Part shown: in pieces, positions 1 to 9,995 of the stretch
How positions within the stretch are numbered: the stretch's first letter is position 1
How the letters are laid out: every line of letters starts with the position of its first letter
Source of the DNA: a virus
Length of the DNA: 64,000 bases
Reading direction: 5' to 3' (one strand)
Virus record (IMG/VR): IMGVR_UViG_3300033388_007160
Coordinates: 22,020-86,019 of that record
Position numbers and translations under genes: made by a program
The notes under the pieces: generated by a model
What the model saw: the letters and a program-made list of their open reading frames with translations, nothing else
Databases searched by the model: none
Told to the model about the DNA's origin: nothing

Positions 1-489
1 CTTGATTATCATAGGACGCGACTCCAACTGGCCGAGAAACTGTATAAGCTGGGCATGATTTCTGAGGGCCAACTGGCCGCCATACGGCAGCAAGCAGCAC
101 GGCAAGCCTTGGCGCTGGCCCGCGAGTGGGGTTTGAACACGAAAGAAGGCATGGAAGCCTACATGCGTTATCTGGACATCATCAACAACCAGACAGCCGA
201 CAAGACTGAGGCACTAATTAGGAAGGTTATTGGAGCACCACAAGAGGCTTTAGAACAGATACTCTCACCGGCCACGTTGCAACGTTATTTCGGCCAGCTT
301 GAAGGGACCATCATGCCACTCACTCAAGCCATGTCGGCGGATATAGTCTCATTCAACAAAGGCGAACTGACCATCCGGATACGGCTTGATGGCCTGCCTG
401 AAAACATTGACAACCAGATTAAGCAGGCCATACATGAGGGTATAGATGCTATGGCCCGAACCATTGCAGGAGCACTGAACGGGCGATGA
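1..489 (+). CDS. Partial tail protein, possibly the C-terminus of the tape-measure protein
   Basis: The reading frame is open from base 1, so the gene starts upstream of the window; the Met at 55 is internal. The visible 162 residues are mostly helical, with Gln/Ala-rich stretches and no catalytic motif. A tape-measure C-terminus is inferred only from position, directly before a tail-hub-like gene, and from the helical composition. The stop overlaps the next ATG (ATGA), so the two genes are translationally coupled. Confidence 0.55.
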   Translation, partial: LDYHRTRLQLAEKLYKLGMISEGQLAAIRQQAARQALALAREWGLNTKEGMEAYMRYLDIINNQTADKTEALIRKVIGAPQEALEQILSPATLQRYFGQLEGTIMPLTQAMSADIVSFNKGELTIRIRLDGLPENIDNQIKQAIHEGIDAMARTIAGALNGR

Positions 490-2687
490 GCAACGGCACA
501 CAATTGCTCACCGTAAAAGTCCGCAAGCCGACGAAGCTGCTCAGTCGGCCTTGGGAGACTAAGCTTGACTTGATTGGCCGGAATACTCGTGACCTCAACA
601 GTCACGGTGTCTATATCCAAAAACACGCGAAGGTTCTGATGTTGCCGCCGATTGTCAGGCCTGAAAACTACCCTTGGGCGAGAGCCGATTACACTCTTCA
701 CCCTTCTTCAGATGACTTCTTTGATGGCCGTAACTGGGGCGGGGCTGAAGGATATTACGTGGGCCACGTGGGCAATGCCAGCGAAGCCTGGGCTGCCTGG
801 CTGAGTCCTTCGCATACCATTGAAGCCGACCGGGGCTTGCAGGTTACGCTAATCTGGTCGCCGCCTGCTGGCGATGAAGTTGTGCCCCGCATTGAAATCT
901 TCCCCCGCATAGACTACAACCGTAGCACGACAATCAACGGCGTGACTTATTACTTTGCTCCACTTGCATTTGCCATCAATTCGCAGATGGTCTTCGAGGT
1001 TTATGAGTATGAATATGACAGCTATGAACAGTTCGAGAACAATCCTGCTCAGATACTTGTGCGGCGTTATCAGCATCCCATTCTGGCCCAGCGGGGCACT
1101 CAGATTATGGGCGTCTTCCGCATCATTCCCATTGAGGCAGACGGCTTCGTCGTGGAGTCGCCCATCCTCAAGGATGGTGGCTTTGTTTACATCAGCCGGA
1201 TACAGCGTGAGAATTTGAAGCTCTTCCCAGCAGGCGGTTGCGGCATAAGGTCTCTGGCCGGAGGATTTGCAGTTTTTAGCTTTGTTCCTTTGGAATTCCC
1301 AAGCGAAGGCTATGTAATTGGCCCCAAGCAAAGCAAACGACAGGAAGACGATAAATGGGTTTCGGTTAGTTTCCATGCTTACACGCCTACCGGCACGGCA
1401 GTGGCCGGGACCATTGTTGACCCCGAAACTGGCGATGTTATCACCACAGGCGAAACATTTCAGGAATACGCCTACAAGGTTACACTTTACTCAACCGACG
1501 GCATCCATACTCCGGTGGTTAATTATGTTAAGTGCGATGTGGAAGGCGAGACTGAGACCAGCTCAGAAGAAGAGATAGACATCTCCAATGAGGTCCGGAT
1601 TCAAGAGCAGGTTTCGGGCAACCTGATGGGCCATCGGGCTACGATTAGCCTGCACAATCCCAACGGTGAATATACGGAACTGGCCCTAAGGCCCATGAAT
1701 GAGATTGACGTGGACATCAAAGGCCAAGACCGGGCCATCTTCTATACCCTCAATCCCAAGATAGAACTCTGGAAGGTGCCGGAGAAGGAAGCACCCTGGA
1801 TTGAATGGGAATGCGGCGACATGTGGGTGCGCCTTGAGCATTATGTGCTGACAGATGAGGATGTTTATGACGGCCTCGACCTCAAGACTGCCGTGTCAAA
1901 CTTCCTGCAACGGCTTGGCATACCGTCGGATAAGATAGATATTGACGATGAAGCCTCGTCTATCATGCTGCCGAAGTCGCGCAGCTCACAAGACCCCCTC
2001 TTCCGGCCACGCCTTGGGGCAACGGCTGCTGAATTCCTGAGGGACTTGCATCACAAGTTCTGTTCCGACTGGATTATGCGTTTCCGAGGCGATGGCACGT
2101 TTGAATTGAAGCCTGCTGACTCCAGCACCATTGCCCGAACCTACTACCTAAGTCATGAAACCGCTGAGCAGCTATATCAGCAGGCCTTAGAAGATTATCA
2201 AGCGGGGCTGGGCGAAGAGCCTGACCCCGAAGATTATAGCTACTTTGTCTCCAATCTCACTGTAGAACTTTTGCACGACAAGTTTTACAACGAGATTTGG
2301 GTGATTGGCGAAGATTCAGCCACAGGCCGTCCTCTTGTCGCATTTTGGATGGACTACCGCAGTCAAACTGACCGCGATTATCTGTATTTCGTCGGCGAAA
2401 GACGAGTTGCTATCTTCATCACGCGCATTAACAATCAAGACATGCTCAATTTTGTATGCCAGCAAGCAGTCAACCGCTACGGCAAGGTAAGGCGACGGAT
2501 TTCGTTTAGGACGAAGTTTGACCCGGCCCTCTGGCCGGGAGACTTTATCCAGATTTACGGCTACGCCAATATATTCCGCGTAGAGAACATTGACACGAGA
2601 ATTGAACCCGGCACCGTGACGATGCGGGGAGGCGAACCGACCGATATAGTTGAGTGCCAGATTACAGCCATCGAATGGCCTACATAG
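486..2687 (+). CDS. Tail-hub/baseplate-like structural protein
   Basis: A 733-residue protein starting at the ATGA overlap with the preceding gene. The C-terminal third has features seen in tail hub and tail-associated proteins: a segment around NFVCQQAVNRYGK followed by RISFRTKF and a WPGDFIQIYG strand near the end, which resembles the domain closing distal tail and hub proteins. The middle is beta-rich. No peptidase or lysozyme motif is visible. Together with its LamG-like and Asp-box neighbours it most likely forms the tail tip. The structural role is well supported; the exact part of the tail is inferred. Confidence 0.6.
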   Translation: MSNGTQLLTVKVRKPTKLLSRPWETKLDLIGRNTRDLNSHGVYIQKHAKVLMLPPIVRPENYPWARADYTLHPSSDDFFDGRNWGGAEGYYVGHVGNASEAWAAWLSPSHTIEADRGLQVTLIWSPPAGDEVVPRIEIFPRIDYNRSTTINGVTYYFAPLAFAINSQMVFEVYEYEYDSYEQFENNPAQILVRRYQHPILAQRGTQIMGVFRIIPIEADGFVVESPILKDGGFVYISRIQRENLKLFPAGGCGIRSLAGGFAVFSFVPLEFPSEGYVIGPKQSKRQEDDKWVSVSFHAYTPTGTAVAGTIVDPETGDVITTGETFQEYAYKVTLYSTDGIHTPVVNYVKCDVEGETETSSEEEIDISNEVRIQEQVSGNLMGHRATISLHNPNGEYTELALRPMNEIDVDIKGQDRAIFYTLNPKIELWKVPEKEAPWIEWECGDMWVRLEHYVLTDEDVYDGLDLKTAVSNFLQRLGIPSDKIDIDDEASSIMLPKSRSSQDPLFRPRLGATAAEFLRDLHHKFCSDWIMRFRGDGTFELKPADSSTIARTYYLSHETAEQLYQQALEDYQAGLGEEPDPEDYSYFVSNLTVELLHDKFYNEIWVIGEDSATGRPLVAFWMDYRSQTDRDYLYFVGERRVAIFITRINNQDMLNFVCQQAVNRYGKVRRRISFRTKFDPALWPGDFIQIYGYANIFRVENIDTRIEPGTVTMRGGEPTDIVECQITAIEWPT

Positions 2688-2703
2688 GGGGCTTGACAGG
2701 CAT

Positions 2704-4110
2704 ATGCTGAGCGGTGATGCTTTACACAGGCTGCGAGAGGCAATCGAAAGAAAAATAGCACGCCAGGCTACTGGCGTGGAAGTTGTCCTTGACTACGGGG
2801 CCTCGCTTGAGAACCTGATAAAGACGTTGCAGCAGGCCGGAGAAACGATTGAAGGTGAAACTGTCTCACGCGGGGCCACGTGGTCTTATCTATTGCCCAG
2901 CAGCCAGTTTGGTTATGATGAGAGAACAATCGGATTGTGGCATTTCGAAGAAGGCAGCGGGGGCCAGGCCGCTGATGCGTCGCCTAACGGCAACACTCTC
3001 ACCTTGGTTGATACGACTTGGACAAGCGGCAAGTGGGGCAGTGGCCTGTCTTTTAACGGGTCTTCTAGCTATTGCTATGGCAGCCTCACTTACACTGAAC
3101 GCCTTGGGCACTACCTCTACGTCGCTGGATGGTTCAACCCATCGGGGAATGGGCCGCTGATTTACTGGCCTTCTGTTATCCTGCTTGCCATTGATAGCGG
3201 CAGACTGGTAGTTACCATTGATTCGGTTGACTATGTCGGGCCATCCGTCCAGACAGGCGAGTGGCAGCTCCTGCATTGTCAATTCTTTGACGGACGGGTT
3301 TATCTGGGCGTCAATGATGTTATCACCTGGCACGATCACAGCAGCGAGGAGCTTAGTCCCCTGTATTCAACTTTCTATGTGGGCCGAGATGATACGAGCT
3401 ATTACAACGGTCTCGCCGATGAGATACTTGTAGCTGCCGATGTGTTTGTGCAAGAAGACTTTCAGTATCCACGTGACTGGGCTTATACATCATCTATTGG
3501 CCACTGGCGCTTCAATGAAGGCGCAGGCAATATGGCCTTCAACCTGCTGATGTCTTACAGACCTCTGACGCTCGTCAATCATACTTGGACTGATGGCTGG
3601 CTGGGGTCGGCTGTGGCATTCAATGCGGATGGTTATGCATATTATGCACAAGATGCAACAAATCTCAGCCGTTTTGGGCTTGAAATGTGCGTCCAGTTTG
3701 ACGATGTGTCTGCTTCACAGGTTCTTGCTTATCAGGAGGGGGCTTTGCGGGTAACCTGGTCGCCGGGCCAGCTTGAGGTTTACATCGCAAGCCTTACACC
3801 AGCAACTTTCACCTTTGAACTGCCGACTATCAGTAGCAGCAACTGGTATATCATTTCGGTGCAATATGACAATAATGCAGTGACGGCCTGGCTGAATGGG
3901 CTTAAGGTAGGCGAAGCTTCGGCCAGTGGCACGGTTGATTTGGCTTCGGCCAATTTCTTGCTGGGCGGCGACGGCACAAACGGTTTGATAGGCAAGCTTG
4001 ACTACGCTATGATAAATCGTGGGCCGGTCAGGCCCTTCTATCGTGTGCTTCCACGCTGGCTTATCGGCCAGCATGGGTTTGAAAGGGCCGATGACTGGAT
4101 ATTACTTTAG
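2704..4110 (+). CDS. Double LamG/concanavalin-like tail protein
   Basis: About 468 residues. Two homologous lectin-fold repeats are visible, at roughly residues 75-250 (IGLWHFEEGSG ... TWTSGKWGSGLSFNG) and 265-465 (IGHWRFNEGAG ... TWTDGWLGSAVAFN). These match the LamG/concanavalin-like jelly-roll family, which often binds carbohydrate. The frame is open from 2650, but ATG 2704 follows a G-rich ribosome site (AGGGGG) and avoids overlapping the previous gene, so it is preferred. A role in adsorption to a host glycan is inferred. Confidence 0.72.
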   Translation: MLSGDALHRLREAIERKIARQATGVEVVLDYGASLENLIKTLQQAGETIEGETVSRGATWSYLLPSSQFGYDERTIGLWHFEEGSGGQAADASPNGNTLTLVDTTWTSGKWGSGLSFNGSSSYCYGSLTYTERLGHYLYVAGWFNPSGNGPLIYWPSVILLAIDSGRLVVTIDSVDYVGPSVQTGEWQLLHCQFFDGRVYLGVNDVITWHDHSSEELSPLYSTFYVGRDDTSYYNGLADEILVAADVFVQEDFQYPRDWAYTSSIGHWRFNEGAGNMAFNLLMSYRPLTLVNHTWTDGWLGSAVAFNADGYAYYAQDATNLSRFGLEMCVQFDDVSASQVLAYQEGALRVTWSPGQLEVYIASLTPATFTFELPTISSSNWYIISVQYDNNAVTAWLNGLKVGEASASGTVDLASANFLLGGDGTNGLIGKLDYAMINRGPVRPFYRVLPRWLIGQHGFERADDWILL

Positions 4111-4125
4111 TGGAGGATGATAACC

Positions 4126-4662
4126 ATGGTGCTGATGGCCTATGCAGTTGACCCTGTAACCCTGAGGAATTACGTGCGGCTTACCAACCGGCGCAAGATG
4201 CCCGAAGAGGAACTGCCTGAAGTTGAGTTGCCCGACAACGTTAAGATTGGCCCCACGGATAACTTGGGTAACATCCGGCAGAAGGCCATGCGGGCCTTGA
4301 TAACCTTCCTCTCGTCTGAACCCAAACCGATAGAAGAAGGCAGGTATGTCTGGATTGAAACAGCTCTACTGCCTATCATCGCCATTGACCCTACTAACTA
4401 CCAGATGGCTCTGCGGCATTTTGCTGACCAAGTGCAAAAGCTAAATATCTCAGCAGTGCGGGGTTACTGGTTCAAACCCAGCGAGTGGCAAGGGACTCGT
4501 CATTGGATACCGCCTTACTGGTTTACAGATTGGTCGGCCACGCTGATTCATGGATGCTTCGAGGAAGGGTATCACGAGTGGGAAGTACGGTCTCTTAAAG
4601 GCCAAAAGCGAAAAGAAACGAATTCAACCGAGGAGTGTAGCAAATATCACAAATGCACATGA
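4126..4662 (+). CDS. Uncharacterised protein of the tail module
   Basis: About 178 residues. The frame opens at ATG 4117, but that codon abuts the GGAGG ribosome site; ATG 4126 has normal spacing. I recognise no family. The N-terminal third is acidic and proline-rich (EEELPEVELPD), the centre is helical, and the C-terminus ends in a Lys/Arg-rich tail. The stop overlaps the next start (ATGA at 4659). It is co-transcribed with tail genes, so a virion or assembly role is possible but unproven. Confidence 0.55.
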   Translation: MVLMAYAVDPVTLRNYVRLTNRRKMPEEELPEVELPDNVKIGPTDNLGNIRQKAMRALITFLSSEPKPIEEGRYVWIETALLPIIAIDPTNYQMALRHFADQVQKLNISAVRGYWFKPSEWQGTRHWIPPYWFTDWSATLIHGCFEEGYHEWEVRSLKGQKRKETNSTEECSKYHKCT

Positions 4663-5948
4663 AAACACCGATTAAAAAGCTGCTTGTGGCCCTTCGTTAC
4701 TTACAGACCATATTCTCGCGCCGCGATGTGCTTTTCTCCATAGCCATGCTTGCCGCGCTGTATGGCGCCTGGCCCGCTCTCGAGGAAGCATTCACACAGC
4801 CGGACTTTTCCCGGAACTGGCAGCAGGATTGCGACCTGGTCCTCATTCACAAAGGCCTGGTGGAACATCCGCGTTTCAGGGATACGCTGCAGTGGTGGAC
4901 AGGGACATGGGTGGGGCAGGTGCCGTTCTGGAGGCCACTTACATCACTGCTGTTCTGGCTGGAATGGAAGTTGTTTGGGTGGGAGTTTCAAGATGCATGG
5001 ATGCTGGTGCACGGATTGCTGCATCTAGCTACTTGTGCAGCGCTGTTTGTTTTCGCCGACACATTTACGGGGAGTGCAACTATAGCCGCACTATCGGTAG
5101 CCTTCTTCTCGTTGCCGGGTCCGCTGCTTCCGTACGGCTTGCGGCTCTGGCATTCACGGGCATTCTGGGCGCTGTGGAGCTGGAAGGACCAGCCAGATTT
5201 GTTGCTGGGCTTGCTGACCATCGGCTCGTGTGCGCTCGCCCTCAGACGCCGAACGGTTTCCGCGCTGGCGCTGGCTACTAGTGCCGCAATGACCAAGGAA
5301 ACGGGCTTCGTCACGCTGCCGCTCGCGGGGGCCTTCCTTCAGCTTGCAGGGCGTGCCATCGGCCCTGCTCTCGGCGCGTTTGCCACTGTGATTTTGCTGG
5401 CGATAGCAAAGCTGAAGGCTACTGGCTTGGGATTCATCCTCGGAGCAAACATCCACTGGCCGGCTCGCTTGCTGTTGACAATCGGTGGTCTACCCTTGGC
5501 CAAGTTGGTGGGAGCGACATCTGGATATTGCGTGCTTGGGCTGACTGCGGCTGTAGCGCTTGTCTGGGCACGACCTTTGCGCTGGCTCGCTGCTTTCTGC
5601 GGAACAGCAATTGCCTGCGCCGTTCAGGCAGTCACACTTGCCAACACAGACGAGTCGCCGCCGTGGATTGTGGCCATCGTTGGTTTGTTCGACTGGAATC
5701 TTATATGCACCACTCTACCGGTAGCCGTATGGGTCGTCGTGGCCGCCTTCGGGGCTAGCAAGCAGGCTTTGTTGTCGGCTTTGGCCTATGCGGCGCTTGC
5801 GGCCCCTCCGGCGCTGGCACCCCAAGCTCTATCCCATGCTTATTACACAGCGTGGTGTTTTAGTGCAATAGCTATCGCGACTGCTTGGTGGTGTACATGT
5901 CAAAGGTTAAGACTAACGTCTGGCTGCCGCAGCAGACTTACAACGTGA
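4659..5948 (+). CDS. Polytopic membrane protein, GT-C-type glycosyltransferase-like
   Basis: About 429 residues, with perhaps ten hydrophobic segments starting near residue 30. The soluble loop after the first segment carries acidic residues, followed by a WRPLTSLLFWLEWKLFG segment. Further on there is an AMTKETGFVTLP segment. An RPL-type motif and a KE-type motif in these positions recall GT-C membrane glycosyltransferases of the TMTC/O-mannosyltransferase kind, which use lipid-linked sugar donors. ATG 4659 overlaps the preceding stop. The 3' end overlaps the next gene by about 50 bp. An integral membrane enzyme among tail genes is unusual. Family assignment is from motif memory only. Confidence 0.5.
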   Translation: MKTPIKKLLVALRYLQTIFSRRDVLFSIAMLAALYGAWPALEEAFTQPDFSRNWQQDCDLVLIHKGLVEHPRFRDTLQWWTGTWVGQVPFWRPLTSLLFWLEWKLFGWEFQDAWMLVHGLLHLATCAALFVFADTFTGSATIAALSVAFFSLPGPLLPYGLRLWHSRAFWALWSWKDQPDLLLGLLTIGSCALALRRRTVSALALATSAAMTKETGFVTLPLAGAFLQLAGRAIGPALGAFATVILLAIAKLKATGLGFILGANIHWPARLLLTIGGLPLAKLVGATSGYCVLGLTAAVALVWARPLRWLAAFCGTAIACAVQAVTLANTDESPPWIVAIVGLFDWNLICTTLPVAVWVVVAAFGASKQALLSALAYAALAAPPALAPQALSHAYYTAWCFSAIAIATAWWCTCQRLRLTSGCRSRLTT

Positions 5949-8900
5949 CGCTGCGGCTTCTCAATCAAAACCTCACGATCAATACGCTTTCTTCGCCCAC
6001 TAAGCGCATCTATATTAATGCGCTCGGCAGTGCCGAGATTGCATTTGACGAAGACCTGCGCACTGTGTTGGGGCCCGCGCCCGACGATCCGCCGAGCGAC
6101 CCTCCCGTACCAGGCTACGTGTGGGTCGGCGTTTACTGGGTATTTAAGCTCACGATCACCGCCCCTGGAGAAACACCTTCAGCCCCTAATACGGCAACGG
6201 TAGACTTGTTCATCTGGACAGGAACAGGCACGTGGGTCATGGCACCGCAAGAACTGCCGGACGGATGGGTGAGTCAGACGGGTAGCATGGACATCAACGT
6301 GCGCATTGAGGTCACTGGCGTGTACATGAAGGCCGAAACTAACGAGGAAGCCATCTATAGCAACGGAGGCATAATGGCTTTTGTGGAAAGAAGTTATACC
6401 GAGAGCTGGTTCGCGGATGAGAATGCAAGCGTCACCGTCACTGCGGTCGGCCCTAGCGGTGAGCAACTTTCCGTCTCAGGTCCACTAGCTGACGCCGGAC
6501 AGGAAGTTGAATTTGCTGCTGGCTGGAAACTCAACTTCGGGTGGACTATCCACCGTTACGACTATGAAGATGTTGTGTACGCGGCTGTTAGCGACATCGC
6601 CATATGCGAGATACCATTGGACCTCGGCAGGTTAGACCTTTACCGTCCAGGTAGCAACGTGCCTGACAGCACGCAACCCGAGTGGGGCCGCACGAAGACC
6701 CAAGACGACTGCTGTCGCGTCGGCCAAGCCGAAGGAGGAGCAGCTACTTGGCGTGAAGGGGAAGGCTGCGGCGGCGATATATCGTGGCGCGGCGCCGTCG
6801 GCATGCCCGTTCATGTCCACTTCAAACCGCGCACACATAAGCACGCTGATGACGTTGACTACCCCGACATCCTGGTCACGGGCACGCCCATTAATTGGCA
6901 ATATGATGAAGAGTCAGGCACCTACGTATCCGTTCCTGTCCAGTGGACAGGTGAACTCGAAGTCGTCCAGCAGGAGAAGAGCTGGGAATTTGACTGGGAG
7001 TGGAGAACGCTTTCGTCGTTGAAGCAATTCGTCAATGTGGTGCGCGATTGGCAAAAAGACCACGGAGAAGATGTTGGCAGCGACGATGATCCCAATCTTA
7101 ATGCGCAGGCCTGCCCGTTGCTTACCCATCCCCGTTCGGTAAGCAATCTGGAAGGCGACCCCACTGAAGAGTGGGGCACAGGTGTGACCGTATCTCATGA
7201 AGGTGAGAAAGCTGTATTCAAGCCGCCTGATGTATCTCGTCCGGGCAACTGGACGGGTTCCGGTGGGCTTACGCCCGATGCCAGTGTGGGAGATAATAAC
7301 GACATCTGGCATGTTGCTGCTGGTTCTACGGCCCCCACGGCCACTATGGTTATCCGCGAACGAAAGACTTCCCGCTTGGCTCGTGTTGTGGCACAAGACC
7401 CTGACCTGCCAAGTGAAATGAAACATCGCAACTTAATCATCTTGAATCGGGCAAATGTTGATACTTGGACGGAAGGCGGCAGCGATTATCTTGATCCTGA
7501 GGATGAGCGGTATCCCGAACATATCTGGCACTGGATGAATTACAGTTACGCCAAACTACGGATTAAGGCCCCAATGAGTGGCACAATTCGCATGACGGTT
7601 GACTATAAGTATCCAATGATTTTTGACCCCGGCTATCCGACACTGGAACCCGGTGAACTGACCGTAGACTGGATTGAAAAGACGGTCGTATATGAAGGGC
7701 ACGTCGAGAAAACTCCGGAAGGGGCTGACTACTCTGAAGTTGTCTTTGACTTGGCCTGCCCCAAGGAAGGCGAAATTGCCCCTCGGCTCTACCTCGTAAC
7801 ACGAGTTACCTTGCAATTGCCGCCACACACAGAAGACCTCACTTGGGAAATTGACGATCTCTATCTGCTGCCTTCGTATGTAGACGGCTCTTGGGGCGTA
7901 TCAATGCCGCCATGGTTTCAACTTCGGGTTTATGACCCGTGGGACTTCCTGTCGGATTATACGATGTTTGCGGGCTTGGTCGGCGGAGTGAAATGCTTGG
8001 ATATTCCTTATGGTTGGGAAGAACTTGAGCGGTATGAAAGGAGCTTGAAAGGCCGCCGTAAATGGCGTTCGCGGAATGAAGAAGTTTACTTCATGGACCA
8101 TTCTCGGCCACTCAGCGAATTGGCAAGCGACTTGTCATGGCAGGAAGGTTGGCAGGCGACGTATCATGAGCCGGAAGAAAGCACTGTCAACAAAGATGAA
8201 GATGGCAATAAACTGTTCCCCCAGTTCTACTGGTGGGACTTGCTACGTTCGCATGAATATACGGCCAACCCAGGTGATACTATCGAGCTGAAGCTATGTC
8301 CCATTGTGCGTTATTGGGAAGTGGTGGCAGGCATCAAACATGTAATCTACTACGAGAAATTCTTCCAAGGTCGTATTCACGGCATTGTAGTTAAGACTGA
8401 CCGGTCGGGACGCATCCGGAAAGACCTTGAAGTGGAAGGCTACCGGCGGCCTTCTGAGGGAGGCGAATGGGCGAAAGTTGATGAAACACCTGTAGATGGT
8501 CATGGGCGCTATCGTTTGGGGCCCTACCTTGAGAAAGGATATGACTATAAAGTCAGCGTCAACAGCAATTACATCACTGGCGTCGCCAACGCCAGATATT
8601 CGTGGATATCGGGAACTGGCATCGTCGGACCTGTGGGCGGTGCCATCTCGGCCACTGGCCCCCTCACCGAAATGGTGCATATCGCCTATACGGATAACGA
8701 CAACTATGCCGTGAAGCATCTGTTCACTTCACCAGGCGACCAGTGGTTTATTGGCCACATTCCTCAAGTGCCCTACGAACAGCCGAATACCGTGGTAGAC
8801 GCCCCGGCCCAAGGCCTAGCACTGTATCATGACATGTCCCGAAGGCTTCACTTGTTCACCGTAGAAGATGGCACTATAATCCATTATGAATCACAGGACT

Positions 8901-9217
8901 GGGGCAAAACTTGGGTATCGCAGACCATGGTGACTACAATCAAAGGCCAAGCGGTTGCTGCAACTCTGTTAGCAGGCATCACTACATTCTTGTTTGTCGT
9001 AGACGAAGACAACAAATTGGTATGTTATCGCAGTTGTGACCATTTCAAGACACATTGTGAGGGGCCATGGACGGTAACAACGGGCGTAGATGCTGTTCAA
9101 CCAGCCTGCTACAATGCTCTTGTTAGGTTGTATGTCTATTGCTTTAAGGACGGCACACTCTACTGCTATCGGAGTGATGACGCTGGCAAGACTTGGGTTG
9201 AGGTGGGCAGCGCATGA
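5897..9217 (+). CDS. Large tail/receptor-binding protein with C-terminal Asp-box repeats
   Basis: About 1,107 residues, beta-rich throughout. Near the C-terminus two Asp-box (BNR) motifs are clear: SQDWGKTW near residue 1000 and SDDAGKTW near residue 1092, each in the bladed context of sialidase-like propellers. Asp boxes occur in sialidases and in carbohydrate-binding virion proteins; with only two visible, a binding rather than catalytic role is likelier. ATG 5897 is preferred over the upstream TTG 5885. It overlaps the membrane-protein gene by about 50 bp and ends at an ATGA overlap with the next gene. Probably the main host-recognition protein. Confidence 0.68.
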   Translation: MSKVKTNVWLPQQTYNVTLRLLNQNLTINTLSSPTKRIYINALGSAEIAFDEDLRTVLGPAPDDPPSDPPVPGYVWVGVYWVFKLTITAPGETPSAPNTATVDLFIWTGTGTWVMAPQELPDGWVSQTGSMDINVRIEVTGVYMKAETNEEAIYSNGGIMAFVERSYTESWFADENASVTVTAVGPSGEQLSVSGPLADAGQEVEFAAGWKLNFGWTIHRYDYEDVVYAAVSDIAICEIPLDLGRLDLYRPGSNVPDSTQPEWGRTKTQDDCCRVGQAEGGAATWREGEGCGGDISWRGAVGMPVHVHFKPRTHKHADDVDYPDILVTGTPINWQYDEESGTYVSVPVQWTGELEVVQQEKSWEFDWEWRTLSSLKQFVNVVRDWQKDHGEDVGSDDDPNLNAQACPLLTHPRSVSNLEGDPTEEWGTGVTVSHEGEKAVFKPPDVSRPGNWTGSGGLTPDASVGDNNDIWHVAAGSTAPTATMVIRERKTSRLARVVAQDPDLPSEMKHRNLIILNRANVDTWTEGGSDYLDPEDERYPEHIWHWMNYSYAKLRIKAPMSGTIRMTVDYKYPMIFDPGYPTLEPGELTVDWIEKTVVYEGHVEKTPEGADYSEVVFDLACPKEGEIAPRLYLVTRVTLQLPPHTEDLTWEIDDLYLLPSYVDGSWGVSMPPWFQLRVYDPWDFLSDYTMFAGLVGGVKCLDIPYGWEELERYERSLKGRRKWRSRNEEVYFMDHSRPLSELASDLSWQEGWQATYHEPEESTVNKDEDGNKLFPQFYWWDLLRSHEYTANPGDTIELKLCPIVRYWEVVAGIKHVIYYEKFFQGRIHGIVVKTDRSGRIRKDLEVEGYRRPSEGGEWAKVDETPVDGHGRYRLGPYLEKGYDYKVSVNSNYITGVANARYSWISGTGIVGPVGGAISATGPLTEMVHIAYTDNDNYAVKHLFTSPGDQWFIGHIPQVPYEQPNTVVDAPAQGLALYHDMSRRLHLFTVEDGTIIHYESQDWGKTWVSQTMVTTIKGQAVAATLLAGITTFLFVVDEDNKLVCYRSCDHFKTHCEGPWTVTTGVDAVQPACYNALVRLYVYCFKDGTLYCYRSDDAGKTWVEVGSA

Positions 9218-9981
9218 GCCTCACATATCATCAGCAGGTTGATAGGCCTTACACCTTCGGCGAGACAAGCAAACAGGTCACCAAATCTCGCCTCAATCAC
9301 AATTTTGACATCTTGGCAAACAACGACCAGAACATTGAAGACCGCTTTGAGAATACGTTTGATAGCCTATTTGGTGGCGGCGTCATCACAGGCATGGAGG
9401 CCACCATAGGGACGGGCCTGAGCATACAGGTCTCCGAGGGTAAGGCACTGATTGGCTGTGAGATTAGCTGGCCCGGCGGCACTGTAGCAGTTCTCGCTAA
9501 TGCCAATCCTGGCTATATCTTCTTTTGCCATGATGGCACCTGGCACGTAGATACCGATAATACGCCTCCCGACGATAAAAGCAGCTTCCTCTATGCGACA
9601 TACGTAAGCGACGCTTCTTCTGTCACAAGTGTAACAGTTGTGGGCAAGCTGGTGCTGCCCAAGCTTATTGAGGTCAGTGATACGCATGAGGATTTGGTTG
9701 TGGCCGGGGATTATCTTGACGTGCATATTGACCACAGTTCCCAAGCCAGCTTCGTAATACCGGGCTTCATCCAGCTCAAAGTTGAGCCTTCGGATGCCTT
9801 CTACGTGGAGCACCTTTACAAGGGCGGCATCACCGACGACAGCGACACAGAAGAAGACGTGCCATATGAGGATACTCCGACGGGATTTTGGGTAAGAATA
9901 TACAGAAGGGAAGGTTACTATTATGAGGACAACCCGACGGTTACCTTGACATGGAAGAGATGGGGCTTCGCTTATGGCTAA
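9214..9981 (+). CDS. Tail fibre/baseplate-associated protein
   Basis: 255 residues. The N-terminal 50 residues (DRPYTFGETSKQVTKSRLNHNFD) look like an attachment helix. They are followed by a GGVITGMEAT...GLSIQVSEGKALIG beta segment typical of phage tail-tip and fibre adaptor proteins. The rest is beta-rich and acidic. It starts at an ATGA overlap with the Asp-box protein, suggesting that the two products assemble together. No enzymatic motif is seen. Confidence 0.55.
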   Translation: MSLTYHQQVDRPYTFGETSKQVTKSRLNHNFDILANNDQNIEDRFENTFDSLFGGGVITGMEATIGTGLSIQVSEGKALIGCEISWPGGTVAVLANANPGYIFFCHDGTWHVDTDNTPPDDKSSFLYATYVSDASSVTSVTVVGKLVLPKLIEVSDTHEDLVVAGDYLDVHIDHSSQASFVIPGFIQLKVEPSDAFYVEHLYKGGITDDSDTEEDVPYEDTPTGFWVRIYRREGYYYEDNPTVTLTWKRWGFAYG

Positions 9982-9995
9982 AGGGCGTGGTGTGA